Origin: Bacillota bacterium
Lineage (GTDB): Bacteria; Bacillota; Clostridia; Lachnospirales; Lachnospiraceae
DNA: 64,000 nt
NCBI GenBank assembly: GCA_023398375.1
Contig: JAEWSH010000070.1
Coordinates: 15,592-79,591 of the forward strand
Reading direction: 5' to 3'
Shown: positions 35,573 to 42,682 of the stretch, in pieces
How the letters are laid out: every line of letters starts with the position of its first letter
Numbering within the stretch: position 1 is the first letter of the stretch
The notes under the pieces: model-generated
Told to the model about the DNA's origin: nothing
Seen by the model: the letters and a program-made list of their open reading frames with translations, nothing else
Database searches by the model: none
Made by a program: the position numbers and the translations under genes

Positions 35573-36580
35573 ATGGAAAAATCAGATGTAAAGATAATTA
35601 AGGATTTGAATAAAAAGCTGATACGAAAAGCATTTTTTGAATTACACATTCAGACAGCTGCAGAATTGTCGCAGGCAACAGGACTTAGCGTAGTGACAAC
35701 AAATGCTTTATTACGAGAGATGATGGAGGATAAGGAAGTTCTTATTTCAGCAGAACTGGTATCTAACGGTGGGCGTCCCGCTGCAAAATATCAATATAAT
35801 GAATTTTATCAGTGTACTGCGGTAGTTTATGGATATCAGAAAAATAATAAGGATTTCATTACTATGATTGTTACGGACATATTTGGGAAGTGCATATTAA
35901 GAGAATGTAAGACAATGGAAAATATTACCGACAGATCATTTGAGAGTATGCTTGATAAAGCCTTCGTGGAATTTCCCATGATTCGGATCGTTGCATTCGG
36001 ATTACCAGGAGAAGAGGCTGATGGGAATATTCTTTATAATGATTATAAAGGAATCGTCGGAAAAAGCTTTATAAAACACTATGAGAATAGATATCAGGTT
36101 CCAATTCTTTTTGTGAATGATGTGAATGCTGCGGTAAATGGATATTATTATAAGAAAGCCTATCCGGATAAAAATGTTGTTGGAATCTTTTTTCCAAGAC
36201 TATATGATCCGGGCGCGGGCATTATCATAAACGGAGAAATCTATACAGGCCTTCAGGGCTTTGCCGGAGAAATAGGTTTTTTCCCGAATGGAATTAAATG
36301 GGATGAACTGGATTATCAAAATGAAGATGCGGTATTAGATGCCATAAGTAATGTAATTGCCATACTTAGCTGCGTGGTAGCACCGGACAGATTTGTATTG
36401 TATGGAGATTTTTTTCAAAAAGGCAGTAAAGATAAGTTAGAACAGAGAATCAATTTTATGTTACGGAATCAATATACAGCTTGGATCGATATATCAACAG
36501 AACTTGCAGGGGATATCGAATATGGCCTGATCTGCCAGGCGTCACGAGAATTACAGAATGTGGAGGGATTACTTGAATGA
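35573..36580 (+). CDS. ROK-like transcriptional regulator lacking the zinc motif
   Basis: A 335-residue protein with an N-terminal winged helix (about 10-65, with T-A-A-E-L-S-Q-A-T-G-L-S) followed by a ROK-like ATPase-fold domain (G-L-P-G-E-E-A near 143 and F-A-G-E-I-G-F-F-P-N-G near 225-235). Where ROK proteins have C-x-C-G-x-x-G-C this one has no Cys cluster, so zinc is not bound in the usual way. The start at 35573 has GGGAG; the longer frame from 35483 runs through the operator. It overlaps the MFS gene by 4 bp and very probably controls it. Confidence 0.85.
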   Translation: MEKSDVKIIKDLNKKLIRKAFFELHIQTAAELSQATGLSVVTTNALLREMMEDKEVLISAELVSNGGRPAAKYQYNEFYQCTAVVYGYQKNNKDFITMIVTDIFGKCILRECKTMENITDRSFESMLDKAFVEFPMIRIVAFGLPGEEADGNILYNDYKGIVGKSFIKHYENRYQVPILFVNDVNAAVNGYYYKKAYPDKNVVGIFFPRLYDPGAGIIINGEIYTGLQGFAGEIGFFPNGIKWDELDYQNEDAVLDAISNVIAILSCVVAPDRFVLYGDFFQKGSKDKLEQRINFMLRNQYTAWIDISTELAGDIEYGLICQASRELQNVEGLLE

Positions 36581-37737
36581 TAACAATATTATTAATCATA
36601 ATTTATATAGCCTTTATCAGCCTGGGGTTACCGGATACGACTATGGGTTCGGCATGGCCGATGATTTATCAGGATTTGCAAGTGCCAGTTTCATATGCTG
36701 GTGTATTTACAATGATTGTTTCGGGGGGTACCATACTTTCCAGTTTCTTTAGCGAAAAGCTGATCCGCAGATTAGGTACAGGAAAGATAACGGCTATTAG
36801 CGTCGCTATGACTGCGGTGGCGCTTATTGGAATTTGTTTTGCCCCGAGTTATCTGTGGATATGCTTGCTTGGCATTCCAATGGGATTGGGTGCAGGTTCC
36901 GTAGATTCTGCTCTCAATAACTTTGTGGCACTTCACTATGAAGCCAGGCATATGAACTGGTTGCATGGTTTTTGGGGAGTTGGAGCTACTACAGGACCAG
37001 TCATTATGTCATTATTTTTAGCAACTGAAAATGGATGGCGTAAAGGGTATGGAACCATAGGAACGATGCAGGCAGGCTTGGTAATTTGCCTTGTACTCTC
37101 ATTACCGCTATGGAAAAAAATGGAGAAAAAACAGGAAAAGACGAATAAAGCAGAGCCGGACACTAAAATAACTTCCTTATTGAACTTAAGGGGAGCAAAA
37201 CCAGCACTATTTTCATTTTTATGTTATTGCGCAGTAGAGGCCACGACCGGACTTTGGGGCAGCACCTATCTGGTAATGTATAAACATATATCAGCAGAAA
37301 CTGCGGCAAGATGGATAGCTACCTATTATCTTGGTATCACAATTGGCCGATTCTTAACGGGCTTTATTTCTATCTATATGGATAATAGGAAGATGATCCG
37401 TATGGGACAGGTAACTATCGCAATTGGCGTTATTTCGATGATACTGCCTTTTTCCGTGTATTTTCAAATGATAGGTCTGATACTGATAGGGCTGGGATGT
37501 GCGCCGATCTATCCGGCAATGCTGCATGAGACTCCGGTGCGGTTTGGGGCAGAACGTTCCCAGGGAATCATGGGTATCCAGATGGCGGTTGCCTACGTGG
37601 GAAGTACATTTATGCCTCCGCTTTTTGGATTGATTGCAACGATAACAGGATTTGCTGTCTTACCATTATTTCTGATGACATTTGCGGTCTTAATGCTCAT
37701 GACTTCGGAAATTGTCGGAAGAGAATGCTATAGATAA
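36577..37737 (+). CDS. MFS transporter, FucP/sugar-type
   Basis: A 386-residue major facilitator with about twelve hydrophobic segments. It has G-L-P-D-T-T-M-G-S-A-W-P early, the loop 2-3 basic motif R-R-L-G-T-G-K near residue 64, and the W-L-H-G-F-W-G-V-G-A segment typical of FucP-like sugar permeases. Its ATG overlaps the stop of the ROK-like regulator (ATGA), so transport of the regulator's ligand, probably a sugar, is the likely function. The actual substrate is unknown. Confidence 0.88.
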   Translation: MITILLIIIYIAFISLGLPDTTMGSAWPMIYQDLQVPVSYAGVFTMIVSGGTILSSFFSEKLIRRLGTGKITAISVAMTAVALIGICFAPSYLWICLLGIPMGLGAGSVDSALNNFVALHYEARHMNWLHGFWGVGATTGPVIMSLFLATENGWRKGYGTIGTMQAGLVICLVLSLPLWKKMEKKQEKTNKAEPDTKITSLLNLRGAKPALFSFLCYCAVEATTGLWGSTYLVMYKHISAETAARWIATYYLGITIGRFLTGFISIYMDNRKMIRMGQVTIAIGVISMILPFSVYFQMIGLILIGLGCAPIYPAMLHETPVRFGAERSQGIMGIQMAVAYVGSTFMPPLFGLIATITGFAVLPLFLMTFAVLMLMTSEIVGRECYR

Positions 37738-37774
37738 TAGCAAGCGTGGAGTAACAATTCATTCGACCAAATTG

Positions 37775-38419
37775 TTACGTGAAGTCAGGAGCCGGTTTGT
37801 AGTGCATGAGTTTATAAGTGATCCGCTGATTGAAGAAGTGTACAAATGGTCCAAGGCATAAGGCGCAAGTAAGAGTACCGATACCGAGCAGACCACCCGC
37901 TATAAAACAGATAAAAGCACAAAGGACATCGGTAATCAGGCGGCACCAGAAATACGGCAGAGGCAGGTGCCTATCCAGAATGATTGACAGACTGTCAAAA
38001 GGTGCGATACCGGAATCGGAAGACTGATAAAGAGAAATGCCAAAACTTAAAATAATAACACCAGCAAATAAATACACGAATCGTGTCATAAAGTTTTGGG
38101 GATCTGTGAGGATAACCTGCATAATATTATAAAAAAATGTAACAAAATACCCCAGTAATACCCAATTTACCAGAGTGCCGATTCCGATGAGGTGTTTTCC
38201 GAATAAATATTCTATGAAAAAAATAAAAGTATTTAATAGTGCTGCCAACGCGGCATAATCCAGAGGTGTAAGATCTGCCAGAGCCATCATCATAGCGGAG
38301 AAAGGATCATTTCCCAATCCGGAAAATTTAAAGATGGCTACTCCTAGTCCCAGAATTATGTTACCTGCAAGCATGCCGAAAAAACTTTTCCATGTAATTT
38401 TATATTTTAAAATATTCAT
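37775..38419 (-). CDS. YczE/YitT-like integral membrane protein
   Basis: A 214-residue protein with about five hydrophobic segments, matching the YczE-like group (G-L-G-V-A-I-F-K-F-S-G-L-G-N-D-P-F near residues 25-41). The ATG at 38419 is chosen because a longer frame to 38524 would include a good promoter. The function of the family is not established. It is convergent with the MFS gene; a 9-bp inverted repeat (GTAACAATT at 37751, AATTGTTAC at 37770) spans the junction and its own stop codon. Confidence 0.8.
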   Translation of the reverse strand: MNILKYKITWKSFFGMLAGNIILGLGVAIFKFSGLGNDPFSAMMMALADLTPLDYAALAALLNTFIFFIEYLFGKHLIGIGTLVNWVLLGYFVTFFYNIMQVILTDPQNFMTRFVYLFAGVIILSFGISLYQSSDSGIAPFDSLSIILDRHLPLPYFWCRLITDVLCAFICFIAGGLLGIGTLTCALCLGPFVHFFNQRITYKLMHYKPAPDFT

Positions 38420-38476
38420 TAATTTACCTGATTTCTTGTGTGAGGTTCTGTATGTCTGTGATGTAGGACCATTACG

Positions 38477-38505
38477 ATAGTAACATATAAAAAGAGAGCA
38501 GGCAA
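38477..38505 (-). promoter_or_regulatory. Promoter of the YczE-like gene
   Basis: On the minus strand TTGCCT (complement of 38500-38505) and TACTAT (complement of 38477-38482) with a 17-bp spacer. Confidence 0.55.
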
Positions 38506-38588
38506 CTAAAACAATAAGGTGCAAGACTGTAAATATGAGGCAAAGTCGATGGCGGCCTTACTTGGAGAATTTGGGTGTGGTTGCTGCA

Positions 38589-38617
38589 TTGACATAAATC
38601 ATTACGTACTGTAATAT
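38589..38617 (+). promoter_or_regulatory. Promoter of the methyltransferase leader
   Basis: TTGACA at 38589-38594 and TAATAT at 38612-38617, spacer 17 bp; this gives a leader of about 250 nt before the gene at 38877. Confidence 0.75.
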
Positions 38618-38655
38618 GAATATGTAAACTTCAACTAAAAAGGTGATAAAGACCG

Positions 38656-38673
38656 GTGTACCAGATGTCATAA
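38656..38673 (+). CDS. Possible 5-residue leader peptide
   Basis: A GTG-started frame reading M-Y-Q-M-S then stop, with AAAAAGGTGAT nine bases before. It sits at the 5' end of an attenuator-like leader. Such tiny peptides act as ribosome-stalling sensors before some antibiotic-resistance genes; here it is only a candidate. Confidence 0.4.
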   Translation: MYQMS

Positions 38674-38700
38674 AATCAGTGCCATGGGTATAGCTGGAAA

Positions 38701-38849
38701 AGAGTAGATAAAATCAAATTCAATAGGTAAAAGAGATAACTGTTCTGACAGTTTTATTTTTATACCTAATGTTTGATTTTATTTTACTCTTAACGTTTCC
38801 TCATCTTAGGAAGATTAGCCGTAGAGTAAAATCTACGGCTTTTTCTTTT
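38701..38849 (+). promoter_or_regulatory. Attenuator-like leader with alternative hairpins
   Basis: Segment 1 (38701-38718, AGAGTAgATAAAATCAAA) can pair with segment 2 (38772-38790, TTTGATTTTATTTTACTCT), enclosing TAGGTA/TACCTA and AACTGT/ACAGTT stems. Segment 2 can instead pair over 10 bp (ATTTTACTCT) with segment 3 (38823-38832, AGAGTAAAAT), which is inside the terminator at 38817-38849. The two states are exclusive: 1:2 allows termination, 2:3 prevents it. A transcription attenuator is inferred. Confidence 0.65.
38817..38849 (+). terminator. Terminator upstream of the methyltransferase gene
   Basis: AGCCGTAGA and TCTACGGCT form a perfect 9-bp stem with a 6-nt loop, followed by TTTTCTTTT. 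It lies 28 bp before the gene it would control. Confidence 0.85.
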
Positions 38850-38876
38850 GCCAAATTATGAAAGGAGAACATTATT

Positions 38877-39707
38877 ATGTTCAAAAGCATTAGCAAGGCT
38901 TTAGAAAAGCCGCCAATTTTCAAAAAAACAGAAGTTGCATTTTGGAATGATGAACACATTTCCAAACAGATGCTCAAAGCTCACCTTGATCCAGATTTTG
39001 AAGGTGCAAGCAGAAAATTAGAATTTATAGAAAGATCGGCTGCCTGGATAAAAGAAATGGTACCATCCTCAAGTTATCCATTACTTCTTGATGTTGGCTG
39101 CGGTCCTGGAATCTATGCTGAAAAGTTCACAAAAAATGGCTACCAGGTAACAGGAGTTGATTTTTCGAAGCGGTCTATAGGTTATGCACAAAACGCGTCA
39201 AAAAAGCAAGGTCTGGATATTACTTACCTTTTTCAAGATTATTTGAATATGAATCTTAATAAAGTCTTTGATTTTTCAACAATGATATATTGCGATTATG
39301 GTGCACTGTCAGCAGCCGATAGACAAATAGTCATGAAAACCATATATCAACACCTACGGCCCGGAGGAAAGTTCCTGTTGGATGTATTTTCAATGGCTAA
39401 GTACAATGATTTTGAAGAAAAGCAGACATGGGAAATTTGTCACAATGGCGGTTTTTGGAGCGAGGATGAATACATTGCTTTGACTGGGTGTTATAGATAT
39501 TCCGATCATGTGACATTGGAACAAATTTCTATTATTTCTGATAATGAAACAAACACTTATTATTTGTGGGATACTTGTTTTACGAAAGAGATGCTGATGA
39601 AAGAAGCAAAGGAGGCAGGTTTTCAAGTATGTGAAGTGTTTGGTGATGTTGCGGGCAGCACTTATCATGAAAGCAATCTTACGATTGCCATACTTTTGGA
39701 AAAATAA
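38877..39707 (+). CDS. Class I SAM-dependent methyltransferase
   Basis: A 276-residue enzyme. Motif I, L-L-D-V-G-C-G-P-G, is at about residues 70-78, and V-T-G-V-D-F-S follows at 91-97; L-R-P-G-G-K-F-L-L-D-V marks the later strand. It is not an Erm-type rRNA methylase by sequence, and the substrate is unknown. The leader upstream has an attenuator-like fold and possible peptide, and the neighbour is a Vat-like antibiotic acetyltransferase, so a role in drug or toxin resistance is plausible. AAAGGAG precedes the start. Confidence 0.88.
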   Translation: MFKSISKALEKPPIFKKTEVAFWNDEHISKQMLKAHLDPDFEGASRKLEFIERSAAWIKEMVPSSSYPLLLDVGCGPGIYAEKFTKNGYQVTGVDFSKRSIGYAQNASKKQGLDITYLFQDYLNMNLNKVFDFSTMIYCDYGALSAADRQIVMKTIYQHLRPGGKFLLDVFSMAKYNDFEEKQTWEICHNGGFWSEDEYIALTGCYRYSDHVTLEQISIISDNETNTYYLWDTCFTKEMLMKEAKEAGFQVCEVFGDVAGSTYHESNLTIAILLEK

Positions 39708-39809
39708 ACTGCTAGAAAGGCAGCTTCCATCAGAATACTATGAAAAGGTATAATAGAACCCCGCGTAAATAGGAAATTTACGCGGGGCTGTTCCATAATA
39801 GAAATCCGA

Positions 39810-40442
39810 TTAAGAGTATAGTTTATCTACTTCACCATTCATTATATAAGGCAAAAATTCTTGTATTTTATCGTATGGCCAGTCCCACCACCGGAGCTGC
39901 TGTAGTTGTTTTACGGTTTCTTCATCAAAACGTTTTCTGATTTCTTTTGCAGGGATACCTCCGACAACTGTGTAAGGAGGAACATCTTTTGTCACAACGG
40001 CCCGCGTTCCTATAATTGCACCATCGCCAATGTGAATGCCGGACAGAATCACCGCTTCATATCCGATCCAAACATCGTTGCCGATGATCGTATCGCCCTT
40101 GTTGTCCCAAGCGCTCGCCACCTGTTTTTTGTCCAGACCCCATTCTTCAAAAAATATTGGAAAAGGGTAAGTAGAAAGTGAACCAAGGGTATGATTTGCG
40201 CTAGTGAATATGAACTTGGTGCCACATGCGATGGAACAGAACTTGCCGATGATCAGCCTGTCCTTATTAACTGGATAGTGATACAGTACATTGTTCTTTT
40301 CAAAAAGCACAGGGTCGGAATGAAAATCATTGTAGATAGTATAATCGCCGACTATGATATTAGGATCAGAAATAATATTTTTTAAATATACAGTTTCATA
40401 ATCATTTGTTCTGGGATATATTTTTTTTTCTGGAATAGTCAT
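39810..40442 (-). CDS. Vat-like xenobiotic acetyltransferase (hexapeptide-repeat family)
   Basis: A 210-residue left-handed beta-helix protein. It shows L-I-I-G-K-F-C-S-I near residues 63-71, the S-A-N-H segment with the presumed catalytic His84, then G-D-T-I-I-G-N-D-V-W-I-G and I-G-D-G-A-I-I-G hexapeptide repeats, and a C-terminal W-W-x-W-P. These are features of the Vat/CatB group that acetylates streptogramin A or chloramphenicol. Identity to known Vat enzymes looks moderate, so the drug substrate is uncertain. AAAAAGGAG precedes the start, with short reading frames upstream. Confidence 0.87.
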   Translation of the reverse strand: MTIPEKKIYPRTNDYETVYLKNIISDPNIIVGDYTIYNDFHSDPVLFEKNNVLYHYPVNKDRLIIGKFCSIACGTKFIFTSANHTLGSLSTYPFPIFFEEWGLDKKQVASAWDNKGDTIIGNDVWIGYEAVILSGIHIGDGAIIGTRAVVTKDVPPYTVVGGIPAKEIRKRFDEETVKQLQQLRWWDWPYDKIQEFLPYIMNGEVDKLYS

Positions 40443-40472
40443 AAAAATCTCCTTTTTATCATCTATATAATT

Positions 40473-40511
40473 TCACTTAACTACTCCAGTAGCTGCAATG
40501 CATCTTTTCAC
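40473..40511 (-). CDS. Possible 12-residue leader peptide before the Vat-like gene
   Basis: A GTG-started frame, MKRCIAATGVVK, preceded by GGCGGTGATAAA, an extended match to the ribosome binding consensus. It ends 30 bases before the Vat-like start. A second frame farther upstream (40568-40615, MNKRYSSQAAGEIHL) has AAGGAG too close to its ATG and is weaker. Translational control is inferred. Confidence 0.45.
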   Translation of the reverse strand: MKRCIAATGVVK

Positions 40512-40692
40512 TTTATCACCGCCTTTAAATCAAAGATATCTGTTTATAGAAGTCAGGTTAAACTAATTTACAAATGGATCTCCCCTGCTGCCTGTGAGCT
40601 ATACCTCTTATTCATCTCTCCTTGCGATATAAATAATTATAACATATTATATCAAATAGTTATAAAAACAAAAAGGATCTAAACCATAAGCA

Positions 40693-40757
40693 TGGAAAGT
40701 TAGCTTGACATTAGCAATTTGCTGTAATATAATTACTTAAGGAAAGCTAACTTTCCA
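40693..40757. promoter_or_regulatory. Promoter with paired operators before the XRE regulator
   Basis: TTGACA (40705-40710) and TATAAT (40728-40733) are 17 bp apart on the plus strand. TGGAAAGTTAGCTT (40693-40706) and AAGCTAACTTTCCA (40744-40757) are a perfect 14-bp inverted repeat flanking the promoter; the second contains GGAAAG-CTAA-CTTTCC, itself a palindrome. Two repressor dimers could close this promoter. Confidence 0.75.
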
Positions 40758-40780
40758 TTTTCTGATAATGAGGTGATTTC

Positions 40781-40984
40781 TTGAAGAACAAACTGGAGGA
40801 AATACGGAAACAGCACGGTGTTAAGCAAGAAGAGCTGGCGGCAGCCCTAGAGGTATCCCGGCAAACAATTGGCTCTCTTGAAAATGGTCGATACAATCCA
40901 TCTATTATTTTAGCATTTAAAATCGCACGCTATTTTAATATGTCAATTGAAGAAATATTTATCTATGAGGAGGAAAAAAAATGA
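40781..40984 (+). CDS. Small XRE-family transcriptional regulator
   Basis: A 67-residue protein that is essentially one lambda-repressor-like helix-turn-helix (E-E-L-A-A-A-L-E-V-S-R-Q-T-I-G-S-L-E at about 18-35). The start is TTG with GAGGTGAT upstream. Its stop overlaps the next gene by 4 bp. A promoter flanked by a perfect 14-bp inverted repeat lies in front, typical of an autorepressor. This regulator plus small membrane protein pair is widespread in Firmicutes; its physiological role is not clear. Confidence 0.9.
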   Translation: MKNKLEEIRKQHGVKQEELAAALEVSRQTIGSLENGRYNPSIILAFKIARYFNMSIEEIFIYEEEKK

Positions 40985-41397
40985 AACGAAAAAACTCTTT
41001 TTATGTTGTAATGTTTATTATAGGTATCTGCTGTTTTACAGCAAGCTTTTTTATTAAAGGAGTTGAAGTGAAACCCATAGCAGGTGTCTTGATTGGAATC
41101 GGCTCGGGTTTTATTGGGCTGAGTATATCGAACCTGCTGATGAAACATATAGAACGTAAAAATCCTGAGCTTGAAAAGCAGAACAAAATCGATTATAACG
41201 ATGAACGAAACACATTAATTCGCAATCGTGCAAAGGCTAAAGCTGGAGACATCACCCAGTGGTTGATTATGGGAGTCGCATACATTACGATTTTTATATC
41301 CGCTCCTTTATGGGTCACCTTGGCTGTAGTAGTAGTGTTTCTAATTTACAATGTCATAGGTCTTTATCTCATGAATAAATATCAAAAAGAAATGTGA
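40981..41397 (+). CDS. Small membrane protein paired with the XRE regulator (DUF2178-like)
   Basis: A 138-residue protein with four hydrophobic segments (about 8-27, 33-52, 90-107, 109-128) separated by a charged loop containing Y-N-D-E-R-N-T-L-I-R-N-R-A. This arrangement is common in DUF2178-like proteins encoded after small XRE regulators. It overlaps the regulator by 4 bp and is followed by a strong terminator, so the two form a closed operon. The function is unknown. Confidence 0.82.
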   Translation: MKRKNSFYVVMFIIGICCFTASFFIKGVEVKPIAGVLIGIGSGFIGLSISNLLMKHIERKNPELEKQNKIDYNDERNTLIRNRAKAKAGDITQWLIMGVAYITIFISAPLWVTLAVVVVFLIYNVIGLYLMNKYQKEM

Positions 41398-41409
41398 TGG
41401 TTGCTAAAG

Positions 41410-41443
41410 GAAAAAGGGAAGCGATAAGCTTCCCTTTTTCTTC
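41410..41443. terminator. Terminator after the XRE operon
   Basis: GAAAAAGGGAAGC and GCTTCCCTTTTTC form a perfect 13-bp stem with a 5-nt loop; outer TTGCTA/TAGCAA extend it. The rest of 41450-41671 shows no gene. Confidence 0.85.
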
Positions 41444-41671
41444 TAGCAAGTTAGACTTTATCTCCCGACACCCCTTTGATCAGGAGTTCGATCCTTATCG
41501 ATCCAAACTATAGTTCAAGCAGAAGTCAAATCTATAATACATCCAAGGGCAGCTTCTGCCTAATAAATCCTACAGTAAAATTACGTTAAATGTCATATAT
41601 CGATACTAGTTATTATGTATGAGATTTGATACAATTAAATAAATGCGATTTGATAGAAAAAGGGTAGTTCT

Positions 41672-42664
41672 ATGAAGAAAAATATACTGTTATTGATCCT
41701 TATAGTGAACATATTGTATACACAACTAATAGGTTGTGCATCTGCAGAAGAGCAAGAGGAAAGAAAGATAACAATTGCCGTCAGCATGATTGGAGAGACT
41801 CACAAGTGGCCAATTGGTGTACAGTATTATGCAGAAAAAGAAATAAAAGAGATTGCAGAAGAAAATGGTTGGAATTATTTATATGTGGTAGGAGAAGATT
41901 CTACAGAACAATCGAATCAAGTCATAGATATGGTCAGACAGAAAGTTGACTGCATTATTATGCTTCCAATGGATGGCGCATCCTTAAAGACGGCTGCAAT
42001 GGCAGTGCAGGATGCGAACATTCCATTGGTGATTTTTGATCGTGAGATACCAGATTTTGCACCAACAGCTACAGTAAAAGGTGATAACGTTGGAATCGGT
42101 GTCATGACAGCTGATATCTTTAATGGGATGTTTCCAGATGGTACTAAGGTTTTAGAAATAATGGGGGATACATCAACAGTGCCTCAACAACGTACGGATG
42201 GGTTCGATCAAACAATTCATAGCAATTTTACGAAAGAACAGGTCAGTTTTACCGGATGGAACAGAGATAAAACAAAGGAAATTTTTAAAGAATGGGCGTC
42301 CAGTCATACACAGGACGAAATTGATGAAGTACAAGCTATTTTCACGCATGATGATGAAATTGCATTAGGTGTTTTAGATGCTTTGGATGAATACGCAGAT
42401 GATACAGAAAAGGTCGTTTCATTTGATAATCTAAAAGTGATAGCTGGTTCTGCGGGAGATCAGGAAATGTATCGCAGGATTGATACAGAGACAAAATATA
42501 CATTGTTTTCGCTGACGTATTCGCCTGCCATGATTTGTACGGCGATACGAATCGGAGAAAAGATCATTAAAGGCGAAGACTATGATGAAATGACTGTGAT
42601 CTCAACAGTAGAGGTCAATAAAAGAAATGTTGATTCCTATATTGATCCGAATGCGCCGTATTAG
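41672..42664 (+). CDS. Sugar-binding lipoprotein, probable sensor partner of YesM/YesN
   Basis: A 330-residue lipoprotein (I-G-C-A, Cys22) of the periplasmic-binding-protein type 1 family, related to galactose/ribose binding proteins. It shares distinctive blocks with the binding protein at 47759, including V-K-G-D-N-x-G-I-G, T-V-P then G-F, G-W-x-R-D and F-T-H-D-D-E-I-A. It stands directly before a response regulator and sensor kinase rather than before a permease. Its likely role is to bind the sugar and present it to the kinase, as in XylFII-LytS-type systems; this is inference. Confidence 0.87.
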   Translation: MKKNILLLILIVNILYTQLIGCASAEEQEERKITIAVSMIGETHKWPIGVQYYAEKEIKEIAEENGWNYLYVVGEDSTEQSNQVIDMVRQKVDCIIMLPMDGASLKTAAMAVQDANIPLVIFDREIPDFAPTATVKGDNVGIGVMTADIFNGMFPDGTKVLEIMGDTSTVPQQRTDGFDQTIHSNFTKEQVSFTGWNRDKTKEIFKEWASSHTQDEIDEVQAIFTHDDEIALGVLDALDEYADDTEKVVSFDNLKVIAGSAGDQEMYRRIDTETKYTLFSLTYSPAMICTAIRIGEKIIKGEDYDEMTVISTVEVNKRNVDSYIDPNAPY

Positions 42665-42682
42665 GATTCCGGGGGAAAAAGT

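Noticed and set aside
38420..38524. Longer N-terminus for the YczE-like protein
   Set aside because: The extra 35 codons cover a minus-strand promoter and do not resemble the family's N-terminus.
38700..38790. Long inverted repeat considered as a MITE
   Set aside because: No target-site duplication is seen and one arm also pairs with the adjacent terminator, so an attenuator explains it better.
41460..41530. Sequence resembling a tRNA T arm (AGGAGTTCGATCC), possibly a tRNA remnant or attachment site
   Set aside because: The stem does not pair as a T arm, no other tRNA arm is present, and it does not match the tRNA-Ser 3' end at 55228.
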